Assembly (NCBI RefSeq): GCF_021440085.1
Contig: NZ_JAKCPW010000001.1
Location: 1,178,001-1,242,000, forward strand
Source: Dyadobacter sp. CY261
GTDB taxonomy: Bacteria > Bacteroidota > Bacteroidia > Cytophagales > Spirosomataceae
Reading direction: 5' to 3'
DNA length: 64,000 nucleotides
Within the stretch, counting starts at the first letter, position 1; each line of letters opens with the position of its first letter. Made by a program: the position numbers and the translations under genes. Shown piece by piece: positions 27,112 through 36,213 of this stretch. The notes under the pieces are model-generated. The model did not search any database. It saw only the letters and a list, made by a program, of their open reading frames with translations, and was not told the origin of the DNA.

Positions 27112-28953
27112 ATGGACTATCAAACACTCGAGCCCCGCTTTCCGCAGCACATTGCACTATCATTTTCCGGTGGCGGCTTTCGCGCAGCATCTTTCGCACT
27201 AGGGTGCTTGTCCTATATGAACAAGCTTACCATGAGTGGCGATCAGCCGTTTATTGACTTAGTGCATTTTATCAGCTCTGCATCCGGCGGGAGTTTCACT
27301 AATCTGTTTTATGCGTACAGTCGTTCGCAACAATCCTGGAATTTTGAAACGTTTTACCGGAAAATGAAGGAAGGAATATTAGAGGGAGACCGTGTGACGG
27401 AGCGTGCTCTCGAAATCCTGAAATCCAGCGAGGCGTGGGAGAATACTCCAGAAAAGAGCCGAAATCTGATTAACGCATTCTCAAAGGCGTATGACGAATT
27501 ATTGTTTGAAGGGGCTACCTTTGGCTTGCTTAATTCATCGAGCAAGCCCATACCGTTTGAAATTTGCGTCAACACAACGGAGTTTGATAATGGAATGCTA
27601 TTCCGTTTTCAAAACGGAGGAAAGGTAGGAAATAAATTTTTGAAGTTTAAATCAGATGCGATATCGAAGGAGGTTCTCAATCGGGTAAAGCTATCGGATA
27701 TACTGGCTTGCTCTTCATGCTTCCCGGTCGGCTTTGAGCCGTTTATTTTTCCAAAAGACTTTTCCTACTCCCGAATTGCATCTGGTCAATCCTTATCACT
27801 GAAAAGTGGCGAGCTGGTGACGGCCCTGGTTTCCGACACGACGTTTTCGCCTGAAAAGAGCCAGCAGCCATCAGGCACCGGGGCGAGAAAGGCGTTGGAA
27901 TTTGGTATTATGGACGGGGGGATCGATGACAACCAGGGCATTGGCTCCTTTCTTTTAGCGGAGGATCGATTAATGAACAGAAACGGCTTCGGGTTCGATC
28001 TGTATATCAGCTGTGATGTAAGTAGTAATTATACCAGCGGCTACGATTTCCCGAAAGAAAATATGGCGAGCTGGTGGCAACGGCCGTCGATGATGCAGTA
28101 TAGCATAACAGCAGTGGTATTGGCCTTGCTTGGGGTGCTCGGAATAGCAACAGGGACACTGGTTTCACTTTCTCATGTAGTCTTTGGTGTATGTTTGCCT
28201 TTCCTTTGTTTAATTATCCTTGGATTTTGGCAGTCGTATCAACTGCTCGCAGGGATTCGCAAATCCAATAACACTTATGGATTAGTGTTCTTTCGCCACT
28301 TCTGGTTTTTCCTCAATCTGCCTATCAAGAGTTTGCTACAAGCGGTGGATAGCCGCGCGACCTCGGCGGCCTACTTGGCCGCGGTAGTATTTTTGAAAAA
28401 AATCAGGCGGATATCGTACGATCTGCTGTTCAGCAGAATTACAGAACGAAAACTGGACGCAACCAGAGCACCATTACGACCAGGAAGTGATCCTGCGCTG
28501 GCCGCGATTATTGAAGTGAAACAAATGAGAAAGTTCTGCTTGCAAAATGCTGTATACCTCCTGAGTCCTAAGAATGATGCGCAACGAATGAAGGACCTAC
28601 AGTCTGAGCCCTGGTTCGATGCGGGCTGGCAAGTATCTGTTGACGGCAGCAACCAGTTGTTGAGCACGCTAATGCAACCCTCGGATAGTATTCAAAACGT
28701 TGCAAGGATTGCAACTGAGATGGATACAACGTTGTGGTACGATACGAACCAGCGTAGCACGGGCAGCCCTGATGCTCTAATACAAGCTGGCCAGTTTACG
28801 ACGTGCTATAATTTATTGCGCTACGCACTTCGCTTCAGTCGTAATGATCCGTTTTGGGCACCATTGCAGGAGCAATTAGCAGAGGACTGGAGCAAGTTCC
28901 GGGACAATCCCGGCTGGCTACATGCTGACCTTATCCCAAAAAAGATTCTCTAA
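27112..28953 (+). CDS. Patatin-like phospholipase with transmembrane segments
   Basis: A 613-residue patatin-fold lipase. The oxyanion motif GGGFRAA (~20-26), the nucleophile-elbow SASGGSF (~56-62) and the DGG catalytic Asp motif in GIMDGGIDDN (~268) are all present. Two or so hydrophobic helices follow at ~325-380 (ITAVVLALLGVLGIATGTLV and LPFLCLIILGFW), so it is probably anchored in the inner membrane, its likely substrate. The downstream SMEK-NTPase-HD gene begins 22 bases later, or overlaps if an earlier start is used. Patatin effectors that damage membranes are known from several abortive-infection systems. Confidence 0.85.
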   Translation: MDYQTLEPRFPQHIALSFSGGGFRAASFALGCLSYMNKLTMSGDQPFIDLVHFISSASGGSFTNLFYAYSRSQQSWNFETFYRKMKEGILEGDRVTERALEILKSSEAWENTPEKSRNLINAFSKAYDELLFEGATFGLLNSSSKPIPFEICVNTTEFDNGMLFRFQNGGKVGNKFLKFKSDAISKEVLNRVKLSDILACSSCFPVGFEPFIFPKDFSYSRIASGQSLSLKSGELVTALVSDTTFSPEKSQQPSGTGARKALEFGIMDGGIDDNQGIGSFLLAEDRLMNRNGFGFDLYISCDVSSNYTSGYDFPKENMASWWQRPSMMQYSITAVVLALLGVLGIATGTLVSLSHVVFGVCLPFLCLIILGFWQSYQLLAGIRKSNNTYGLVFFRHFWFFLNLPIKSLLQAVDSRATSAAYLAAVVFLKKIRRISYDLLFSRITERKLDATRAPLRPGSDPALAAIIEVKQMRKFCLQNAVYLLSPKNDAQRMKDLQSEPWFDAGWQVSVDGSNQLLSTLMQPSDSIQNVARIATEMDTTLWYDTNQRSTGSPDALIQAGQFTTCYNLLRYALRFSRNDPFWAPLQEQLAEDWSKFRDNPGWLHADLIPKKIL

Positions 28954-28975
28954 CCCTAACTACAAGATTTCCACC

Positions 28976-31933
28976 ATGACTCCTGAAGAGACCCTCAACA
29001 AGATTAAAGATAAATTGGATCATTGGCAGATAAAGTTGATCGACCGCCAAGGCGATGATGATTACTATAAGCTCAGTGAAAACTTATTGATCAAATTGCT
29101 GAACCCGATTCTGGATTGCAATCTGATCAATCCGAATCGCGAGAATTCGCGTTTTCCCGCAGTGGATCTGATCGACAAGGAAAAGCGTATAGCAATACAG
29201 GTTACTGCAGAGGATACCATCGGAAAAATTAAAGAGACTATTGAATCGTTCAGGATACATCATAAAGATGACTATGATGTTTTGTACATTTTTCAGTTAA
29301 AGGGGATTGGCAAAAGAAAGTACTCGCAAGAAGCGATTGATAAAGCCACTCAGGGTGAACTGAATTTCAGGGCAGCGGAGCACATCATAGACATCCGCTA
29401 CCTATGCAGCAAAATGAACTTTCTGTCAAAGGATATTACTGTCCTTAACCTCATTCTGGAGCATTTATCCAGTTTGTTGCCATACAAGGATAAAGGACAT
29501 GACTATACCATTTTAGAGCAGTTTATTAATACGACTTACCGGAGCGAGGAGTTTCTGAACAGAAAGATTGATTTCAATTCATTAGAGAACTATTCAGATT
29601 TTTTCTCACATATCATCTCCGTTACATCTTTTCACAAGCATGAGGCGGCCGTCAATATTGATGAAAACATTTTCCTGTACCTGGTCAGGAGCATCCTTAG
29701 TTCGGAGTCGGATAACCCGTTGACCGTATGTGGTATCCAGGGCAGCGGTAAAAGTTCTTTCTTGAATGTGCTTTATGAAGCACTTTGTTTACTCGCCGAA
29801 GATCAAATCCCCGTTTACATAGACATTCAAAAATACTTCACTGATGCAGATCACGCCGATAAAATTTTTGAGAAGCTTGATCATGACCTGGATAAAATTG
29901 TTGGATTTGTCGAACGGACAAAGCATTCGGAGTCGATTCTGATCATAGATGGTGCAGATGACTCCTTTAGTGCAAACCGGGAATTGAATCAAATGATGCT
30001 TGAGCGCATTAAAAAGCGTTTTGATGGAAGAAAGAAGGTTATTGGCTTAAACATTAAGGACAATGTCTTTGCACCGCCGGACAGTGAAAAGGAGAAAGGA
30101 TTATTTATAAGGGAAGGAGAGATAGAGATTATTCTAAACAGCATTTCCACATACAGCACAAGTTTTGAGTTGTTCATAGACCTGTATACGGAAACGAAAG
30201 GATTGCGCTCACGCAAAACGAATCCGCAGCACCTGAAACAATATCTGATCAAACAAGTCAAGAAATTCGGTATCCATCGTGTGGATCTTTTTACGCTGGA
30301 CATCTTGTCAGAAAAGGTACATGTGAACGAGTTCACGAGGTGTGGATCACTAAGCGAATTTTTTATGAAATATTGCGTAAGCAAGCTAAAGCGAACTTCA
30401 TTGAGCGCAACAGCAAAGCAGGCGTTTGATTTTTACATAAATAAAAGCATGCAGCTCGATGATGATGTGGATAGCAAGGAGCTTTTGTTCATGCATCCTT
30501 CCATCCGGGATTTCTTGCTTGCGTATATCATTATTGAGCGATTAAAAAATGGAAACATAAAAAAGGAGGAGCTTGAATTTGTTTACACAGATAATATAAA
30601 TAATTTCTGTAAGGAAATTATGAATTCGAGTGCAAGCACACAACAGGATATCTACAAGGCCATTTCAGAGCTTTTTAATGATGTAGGCTATAAAGCAAAA
30701 GCACATTTTTGCTACCTGCTTGGCCGGTTTGGTGCTCCACTGATCAAGGATGAAGGTAAAAATTTTTTAACGGAGCAGTTGACACGGGAGAAGCTGGCGA
30801 TCGACGAAGCCATTGCTACGGGCAAGCTGGCGAAGAACCGTAGCGAATTCAAAGAAAAACTACTTTATTTCAGGAGCCTTTATATTAGTATCATCTATTG
30901 CTGCGAGTATGGGTCGAGCGAACTGGACATGGCCAATGAGCAGTATTTATCTATCCTCATGAAGAATGGCCTTTGGGATAGTATCAACAGAGGCTTTCAC
31001 ATGGAGTATTACGGAGATTTACCTTTTGATCCTGCAACGGGGCCGCTGCAGAAAGAGGACGATTTGAAAAAGGATTTTTCGTACACCTACACCAAGCTCT
31101 ATAACAAGATAGAAGATGCAATCAGGAATAATATCGGATACAGTTTAATTGAAATCGATGTTTATACTTTGTGTTCACTTGCTCAGCACCGACAAATTAG
31201 CAAGCTCGGTAATCTGGACTCTGAAAAGCGCGTCAGTATCGTAATGCTCGGAAATGCAATTTTGCGATCCAAATTGATTAGCAGAAACCTTCAAAAATAT
31301 GTCAGTTTTATTGCCGAGATACTTGCAATGGGGGATAAAATTTCCTTTGGTACCTTTTTGGCAGAAATCGCTAATCTGAAAAAATACCCACGCACAGGAT
31401 GGATAGAAAGAGACATAAGAAATCCGGAGGTCATCGCAGCCCATATGTACAATATGTGGGCGATGGGTTATTTCTGTTTACCAAAAGAATCTATTGAGCC
31501 TGATTATGATAAGGATAAAATACTCAAGATGGTATTGCTACACGACATAGGCGAAGCGAGTACAATGGATAAATCCAAAAAGAAGAAAACTAAGTTTGAT
31601 GAAGAGAAGGAAGAAAAGGTTATCCGAAAGTATGGCTTTTTAAATACCTATCGGCACAATGGTATAGATGAAATTCCGGGATATTTTCATGATTTTGAAG
31701 ATCAGAATAACGACGACATCAACTCAAAAATCGCACGAGATCTGGACAAACTCGATAACCTGCAACAACTCTATTATTACCATTACGTAGAGAAAGTCAG
31801 CATTCCAGACTTCGCCACATGGGAGGAAGAGTTGATAGACAATATTGATACAATCGAAGGGCGGATTATATTGGAGTACATCCAACGAGATATTGAAATT
31901 AAAACGGAATTGGAATTAGAGGTCACCGACTAA
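28976..31933 (+). CDS. SMEK - STAND-like NTPase - HD hydrolase fusion
   Basis: A 985-residue protein (start MTPEETL; an ATG 18 codons upstream would overlap the patatin gene). Residues ~1-170 are a SMEK domain (FPAVDLIDKEKRIAIQVTAE at ~59-78). A P-loop NTPase follows with Walker A GIQGSGKSS (~253-261) and Walker B SILIIDGADDS (~320). A helical middle leads to a C-terminal HD domain: VIAAHMYNMW, MVLLHDIGEA and IARDLDKLDN give His, His-Asp and Asp ligands in the order of YfbR/HDDC2-type nucleotidases. It could deplete nucleotides or cleave a signal when the sensor is triggered. Next to the patatin gene it suggests a two-effector system. Confidence 0.75.
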   Translation: MTPEETLNKIKDKLDHWQIKLIDRQGDDDYYKLSENLLIKLLNPILDCNLINPNRENSRFPAVDLIDKEKRIAIQVTAEDTIGKIKETIESFRIHHKDDYDVLYIFQLKGIGKRKYSQEAIDKATQGELNFRAAEHIIDIRYLCSKMNFLSKDITVLNLILEHLSSLLPYKDKGHDYTILEQFINTTYRSEEFLNRKIDFNSLENYSDFFSHIISVTSFHKHEAAVNIDENIFLYLVRSILSSESDNPLTVCGIQGSGKSSFLNVLYEALCLLAEDQIPVYIDIQKYFTDADHADKIFEKLDHDLDKIVGFVERTKHSESILIIDGADDSFSANRELNQMMLERIKKRFDGRKKVIGLNIKDNVFAPPDSEKEKGLFIREGEIEIILNSISTYSTSFELFIDLYTETKGLRSRKTNPQHLKQYLIKQVKKFGIHRVDLFTLDILSEKVHVNEFTRCGSLSEFFMKYCVSKLKRTSLSATAKQAFDFYINKSMQLDDDVDSKELLFMHPSIRDFLLAYIIIERLKNGNIKKEELEFVYTDNINNFCKEIMNSSASTQQDIYKAISELFNDVGYKAKAHFCYLLGRFGAPLIKDEGKNFLTEQLTREKLAIDEAIATGKLAKNRSEFKEKLLYFRSLYISIIYCCEYGSSELDMANEQYLSILMKNGLWDSINRGFHMEYYGDLPFDPATGPLQKEDDLKKDFSYTYTKLYNKIEDAIRNNIGYSLIEIDVYTLCSLAQHRQISKLGNLDSEKRVSIVMLGNAILRSKLISRNLQKYVSFIAEILAMGDKISFGTFLAEIANLKKYPRTGWIERDIRNPEVIAAHMYNMWAMGYFCLPKESIEPDYDKDKILKMVLLHDIGEASTMDKSKKKKTKFDEEKEEKVIRKYGFLNTYRHNGIDEIPGYFHDFEDQNNDDINSKIARDLDKLDNLQQLYYYHYVEKVSIPDFATWEEELIDNIDTIEGRIILEYIQRDIEIKTELELEVTD

Positions 31934-32355
31934 GCTTTTTACACATTAGAAATTGGACATGTTCCTGCGGTATGCGGTGCATGAAGAAAGCAGCGATGTT
32001 CATTGATTGCATCAAATGACGATGACCGAAAATAAGTCAAAAAAAATGTCTCCGTTGCGATCGAAAAATGCCGCGGGAATTTATCGAACGCCTGGCAATT
32101 GTAGCCAGCAACGAAAATGAACCCTACCGATATTCGAGACACATAAAACAATCAAGACAAAAAGGTTGGAGTCAGGCCAGAGGTGGGCCGCCTATTAAAC
32201 CGATCATTTTTGGAGTTATTCCTGCACTTTGTGCAGTCTCTCTTGGAATAAACTTAATCCTTCTACCCCGCCAAAATGCCGGTGGGCGTATGCAATCGTT
32301 CTATAGACATCTCCTAACTATATAATTATCACTTCCATAGATTTTACGGCTCCGC
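31934..32355. other. Gene-free stretch between convergent transcription units
   Basis: Only short frames without family features are present (for example 32068-32325). Nothing convincing. Confidence 0.4.
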
Positions 32356-32571
32356 CTACTTATCCTGAGTCGATTTTAGGTAATACCAATTAATCGCATA
32401 CATGAGCCCGAGCGCCAAGTACGAACCGGCCAAAGTTTCAAGCTTCTCCGTGGTCGTTTTTTCTGAGCCGACAATTACAACTGTAGCGTAGATGAAAGCG
32501 ATAACCCAGATGGCAGGGGCGAATTTTAGAAGAAACTTTCGTGGGTTGGTAAATAGATCGTTGAGTCTCAT
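32356..32571 (-). CDS. Small two-helix membrane protein (paralogue A)
   Basis: A 71-residue protein with two predicted membrane helices (APAIWVIAFIYATVVIVG and LAGSYLALGLMYAINWYYL) separated by a short charged loop EKTTTEKLET. The loop and second helix resemble those of the products at 33580 and 32806 (TEKLETLAG / SEKLEALGG). Last gene of a leftward run of five small genes. Function unknown. Confidence 0.6.
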   Translation of the reverse strand: MRLNDLFTNPRKFLLKFAPAIWVIAFIYATVVIVGSEKTTTEKLETLAGSYLALGLMYAINWYYLKSTQDK

Positions 32572-32624
32572 TGTGATAGGGGAAGATATCGTTTCAAATA
32601 CTTATTTATTGCTCCGGTAAGCTG

Positions 32625-32792
32625 TTACTTCTCTGGTTTCTCTTCCGGATACATTCTCAAATAGGTGAACCGCCAAATCGCCCAAAGGACGCTAGCTACC
32701 AATATCCCGGCGAAAAGGCCATACATGGGCATGAGGCTAGCACCGACAACCCAGCAGGATGGCCCGAGGGCGCCTATAATTTTTTTCTTCAT
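32625..32792 (-). CDS. Very small membrane protein, 55 residues
   Basis: Reads MKKKIIGALGPSCWVVGASL and continues with a hydrophobic segment (YGLFAGILVASVLWAIWRF) to a charged tail ending EEKPEK. Two short hydrophobic segments and the lysine-rich start make it a plausible membrane peptide. It lies between two paralogous small membrane genes on the same strand, 13 bases after the upstream one. Function unknown; too short for most gene finders. Confidence 0.5.
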   Translation of the reverse strand: MKKKIIGALGPSCWVVGASLMPMYGLFAGILVASVLWAIWRFTYLRMYPEEKPEK

Positions 32793-32805
32793 CGCGAAGG
32801 GACAA

Positions 32806-33018
32806 TTATTCAGAAAAGATATATCGAAGAAAGCGAAAACTGCCGTATCCGATTCCGAGAATTAGATAGGTAAGTCCAAGGAATTTTACTTTGTCCCAAA
32901 TAGGGACTTCTTCAATGAGGATCAAAACAGTTTGTACAATAGCTATGAGCGCGAATCCACCATAGAATGCAAACGTGGTTATTCGACCTACCGCAAAGTG
33001 TAAATCTTTAAAGTCCAT
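32806..33018 (-). CDS. Small two-helix membrane protein (paralogue B)
   Basis: A 70-residue protein starting MDFKDLHF, with two helices (YGGFALIAIVQTVLILI and LGLTYLILGIGYGSFRFL) around the loop EEVPIWDKVK. Start (MD[FL]K[DE]L) and end (RF.RY) match paralogue C at 33580-33795. Function unknown. Confidence 0.6.
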   Translation of the reverse strand: MDFKDLHFAVGRITTFAFYGGFALIAIVQTVLILIEEVPIWDKVKFLGLTYLILGIGYGSFRFLRYIFSE

Positions 33019-33046
33019 CAGAGGCTGTTTAGGTTTGTCATTTGTA

Positions 33047-33550
33047 TCAGTTGAAAAAAATTGGGGTTCTTCTTACCACTCCTTGGTTAGTGGATGATAA
33101 GGCTCCTGAGGATACTTTGTACGAATCTAGCTGTTCAGAATTTAGAACCGTACGTTTCTGCTTTTTGTCTATGACAAAAGAGCAAACGAAAAGGTCGTCT
33201 CGAACACCTCCGATCCAATAATAGAAAGCATTCGCCTCCTCACATTCTGGGTCCTCCTCTGTGTAGAAGGCCAATTCAAGAAGTTGGCGTAATTTGATTT
33301 TTACTGCATCAGGAGAGTCTTTTAGTACACTCTGGACGTGCCTAGCCGCGTTGTTGACAGTTGGGTCTCTCGATATGGCCCACCGGTAAGGGGTGATCCT
33401 GAGGTTTCCACTCCAATCCTCAGTCGAGCTATTGAAAAATGAGTAGGTCATCGAGTCATCGTCTTCCTCGCTATCGTCATATTCAAACCAGTCTTTCGGT
33501 AGTGTCAGGCTGAACCGGCCGTTTTGTGATCGGAAATCAGTGCTATCCAT
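33047..33550 (-). CDS. DUF3805-like protein
   Basis: A 167-residue soluble protein starting at MDSTDFR (an ATG nine codons upstream is also in frame). The N-terminal pattern GRFSLTLPKDWFEYDD, YSFFNSS and DWSGNLRITPYR, followed by FYYWIGGVRDDLFVCSFVI, fits the DUF3805 family of unknown function. It is flanked on both sides by the small paralogous membrane proteins, with 29 bases to each neighbour, and is probably co-transcribed with them. An immunity-type role is possible but not shown. Confidence 0.6.
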   Translation of the reverse strand: MDSTDFRSQNGRFSLTLPKDWFEYDDSEEDDDSMTYSFFNSSTEDWSGNLRITPYRWAISRDPTVNNAARHVQSVLKDSPDAVKIKLRQLLELAFYTEEDPECEEANAFYYWIGGVRDDLFVCSFVIDKKQKRTVLNSEQLDSYKVSSGALSSTNQGVVRRTPIFFN

Positions 33551-33579
33551 TTGGGGGGTTATATAGAATGTAAACAAGA

Positions 33580-33795
33580 CTATTTGTTGCGGATGCTGTA
33601 CCGAACAAACTGAAGAATCAAAAACCCTACCCCGAAGGCCAACAAAATACCACCTAGGGCCTCCAACTTTTCAGAACCAATTTTGTCCGACAGTAGGACG
33701 ACTCCAATATTCCAGATAATAATGATCCAGAAGAAGACGAAGGAAACTTTTAAGACAATTTTTTGAATAGAATTGACGAGTTCTTTCAGATCCAT
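33580..33795 (-). CDS. Small two-helix membrane protein (paralogue C)
   Basis: A 71-residue protein starting MDLKELVNS (an upstream in-frame ATG at 33831 is less likely). Helices are VSFVFFWIIIIWNIGVVLL and LLAFGVGFLILQFVRYSI around the loop SDKIGSEKLEAL. It is the first gene of the leftward run and the most similar to both paralogues A and B. Function unknown. Confidence 0.6.
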   Translation of the reverse strand: MDLKELVNSIQKIVLKVSFVFFWIIIIWNIGVVLLSDKIGSEKLEALGGILLAFGVGFLILQFVRYSIRNK

Positions 33796-34267
33796 GGCGA
33801 TTGAGGCGGCTTGGCATTGGTTACGCAACACAAGGATACTAATTCTCGCTGAGGATTTAAATAGCTGAACCGCTGGAACCGCAAAAAGCGATATAAATCA
33901 ATTGTTTTAATTTGAGAGCGCTAATGCGTTATAATCCTGTCTCGCCACTCCCTGACTGCAAAAGCGTTATTCCACGGTATTTAATGGCTCCAGCCACTCC
34001 ATTATGGTTAATGATTTGATGAACAAGATTTATTGTGGAGCTACGAGAAGTCTTAGCGCTTGCAGTTTACGTTCCTGTCGTGGTTTTGTACGGTTACGGA
34101 TCAATGCATCGCAGGCCAAGTTGATGTGTATCACATCAACGAATACTCAATTAAGCGTTCAGAGAAGATAATCCCGAATTGTCGAAGAGTTTATCCCTAA
34201 TTTCACTTCACTTTGTTATCTTACGTGTCGTAGGTAAAATTTGTGTAACGAAAACGGAGAGAAAGAG
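33796..34267. other. Divergent intergenic region before the mobilization module
   Basis: Holds the promoters of the leftward small-gene run and of the rightward gene at 34268. No specific operator could be assigned. Confidence 0.4.
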
Positions 34268-35152
34268 ATGAACCTGCATTCCAATTCACAATATCCATTA
34301 TTCAAGTATCTATCAGAAGAGTTCGCTGGCAGCTTCTATCAGAACGAACTAACCTGTCTGAACAGGATGCTGATTCTTTACCACAACAGATTGTCATTTT
34401 CGATTGACGATGACACATCTGGTTTTCTGGACGAATTCGCCCAGTATTTGGAAAAGCCAGTGACCTACTGGTGGATCCCCGCTCCTAAGCGTGTGCACAT
34501 TAATGCGCTTCGGACCAGGATCGCGTTTGTTCTGAAAAACAACCCTCAAATATTTCGAAACCTTCTGTCCAGACCAGATTACAGCTCGTCCGAGGCAAAG
34601 CAACAAACAATCAAAGACATCCATCAATGGTTGCCTACCTTGAATGAGGAAACCGATATGACAATTGACGTTAAAGATTGGCAAAGAGATTTGAGCGCCC
34701 GATTCAGCCAGTTTTTGCACGAAGCGAAGCAGGCCAAGGAGAAGAAAATATCCAGAAAACCTGCTTTTGAACATTTTTATCAAATCTTGAAAGGGAAAGA
34801 CCAAGCCGAGAAGCAGGGCAAATTCGGGCGGCTTGTTGATATTCTTCTCAGAGAGCAATGGATTACAGGGTCGGAGAAACCGGAAATCTACCAATTCCGC
34901 AACAGCGGCACAGGCGGCAGGCTTCAACTTGCTGCGCTCTACTACACCCTAAATAAGCAAGGCCACATTGACAGGCAGCTGCCCGCTCCGCAGGTGGCAG
35001 GCCTCTTTAATAGCTGGCTCTCATACGATATCTCACGGGAATCTTTCGTTAAGGCCTTTCAAACCGAACAACTCGACACATTCAACTGCTCACCCAACCG
35101 GCCCCGCCACAAATACGTGACCGAATGCCGGCTCTTATTGCGGGATCTTTGA
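34268..35152 (+). CDS. Unknown 294-residue protein of the mobilization module
   Basis: A soluble, helical protein starting at MNLHSNSQYP (ATG preceded by GAGAGAAAGAG). I recognise no catalytic motif. It contains a KDWQRDLSARFSQFLHEAK segment and a C-terminal region (LNKQGHIDRQLPAPQVAGLF) that could be a winged-helix-like fold. Similar proteins of this size head mobilization modules in Bacteroidota, so a regulatory or replication-linked role is possible. This is position-based inference only. Confidence 0.55.
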   Translation: MNLHSNSQYPLFKYLSEEFAGSFYQNELTCLNRMLILYHNRLSFSIDDDTSGFLDEFAQYLEKPVTYWWIPAPKRVHINALRTRIAFVLKNNPQIFRNLLSRPDYSSSEAKQQTIKDIHQWLPTLNEETDMTIDVKDWQRDLSARFSQFLHEAKQAKEKKISRKPAFEHFYQILKGKDQAEKQGKFGRLVDILLREQWITGSEKPEIYQFRNSGTGGRLQLAALYYTLNKQGHIDRQLPAPQVAGLFNSWLSYDISRESFVKAFQTEQLDTFNCSPNRPRHKYVTECRLLLRDL

Positions 35153-35513
35153 GGCTGGATCGTCTCTAAAATTTCGGTAAAAATTCTTTTTATTCCTGCC
35201 GGAATAGCAGGAACGTAATTGCCGAAATCTGAGGTGAGATTTGCGATATGTTCAACCAAAACAGTTCGCAAATGATGAATCTGCAATCCACCTTTTCACG
35301 CCTGATGCTCTCGGGCCTGAAAGCAATCCGCGCCGAATTGACGGGAGGAAGCCCTAGTCAGTGTTTCGTAAACTGGATTTTCTGCCCGTGGCATCTGCTG
35401 GTCAAACTCGGTCCGACACCGCCATGTCACAGATGCGCTCTAACCGGGAGGCTTTATATCAGCCATCGGATATTGGAAAATCGCTGCGTAATAGAAACAA
35501 AAACTGCATAACC
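35153..35513. other. Stretch without a supported gene
   Basis: Overlapping frames at 35248-35511 (87 codons) and from a GTG at 35361 exist, but neither has recognisable features. A small gene cannot be excluded. Confidence 0.35.
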
Positions 35514-35831
35514 ATGGAGCCTGTATCATTAACAACAGAGCTGCTTCTGATGCTCTATGAGCGGAAGGACGTCAAAAGAAGAAGCTTTCTTTACATGCAT
35601 TATCAGCGCCTTTTTGCGCAGCACTATTCAATGGGCTTCCTGGTTGAGCTGATCAATCAAGATCTGGGCAAAGCATTGGTCTCAGCCCGAGATATCAAGT
35701 ACATCAGGGCCAATATGCATAGATGGAAATCGGAGCTGATATCCCAGGACGTGAAGAACATGGACGGAGAGCAGCGGACACAAACAGACGCGGGTGATGA
35801 TCAGGATTTGACAACGCCTCAAACAGGGTGA
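35514..35831 (+). CDS. Small helical protein, tandem paralogue 1
   Basis: A 105-residue protein starting MEPVSLTTELL. The segment LLLMLYERKDVKRRSFLYMHYQRLF followed by DIKYIRANMHRW matches the next gene (LVDLFDRRDKKRRRLLYRLYQDL, DIKFCRYHFKKR), so the two are tandem duplicates. The basic helix and small size suggest nucleic-acid binding. They lie just ahead of a ParA-like ATPase gene, so a plasmid-style partition or relaxosome accessory role is possible. Confidence 0.55.
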   Translation: MEPVSLTTELLLMLYERKDVKRRSFLYMHYQRLFAQHYSMGFLVELINQDLGKALVSARDIKYIRANMHRWKSELISQDVKNMDGEQRTQTDAGDDQDLTTPQTG

Positions 35832-35835
35832 GCCC

Positions 35836-36213
35836 ATGGATAAAGAAACATTAGTCGATTTATTTGACAGGCGGGATAAAAAAAGAAGACGCTTGCTTTA
35901 CCGGCTTTACCAAGATTTGATCCATTCGGATCTGACGGCTGCTTACATCGCAGAAAAGATCAGCTGGGATTTGAAGCGCGAGGGCCTGATAAAAAGTACA
36001 GACATTAAGTTCTGCCGTTACCATTTCAAAAAAAGGCCACTCAAAAAGCTAACGCATCCTTCTGGTCCCGCGCCGGTTAACCGGGCAAAGGACCAGAAGC
36101 CTGAAACTGCATCTGCCACCGGGCTGAACGGGACTTGGACCGATCCGGAAAAAATCAGCTTAATAGAAAATATAATAGTTGAGTCCAAATTCACTAAAAA
36201 GAAAAAACCATGA
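35836..36213 (+). CDS. Small basic protein, tandem paralogue 2
   Basis: A 125-residue protein starting 4 bases after paralogue 1 and overlapping the ParA-like gene by 4 bases (ATGA), so the three are coupled. The N-terminal half repeats paralogue 1; the C-terminal half is Pro-rich and ends in a Lys-rich tail (KFTKKKKP). DNA binding is plausible. Family not recognised. Confidence 0.6.
   Translation: MDKETLVDLFDRRDKKRRRLLYRLYQDLIHSDLTAAYIAEKISWDLKREGLIKSTDIKFCRYHFKKRPLKKLTHPSGPAPVNRAKDQKPETASATGLNGTWTDPEKISLIENIIVESKFTKKKKP

Noticed and set aside
32068..32325. Plus-strand frame of 85 codons
   Set aside because: Short hydrophobic patch but no start context, no neighbours on the strand and no family resemblance.
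35248..35511. Plus-strand frame of 87 codons before the tandem paralogues
   Set aside because: Could be a small gene, but a competing frame overlaps it and no feature supports either.
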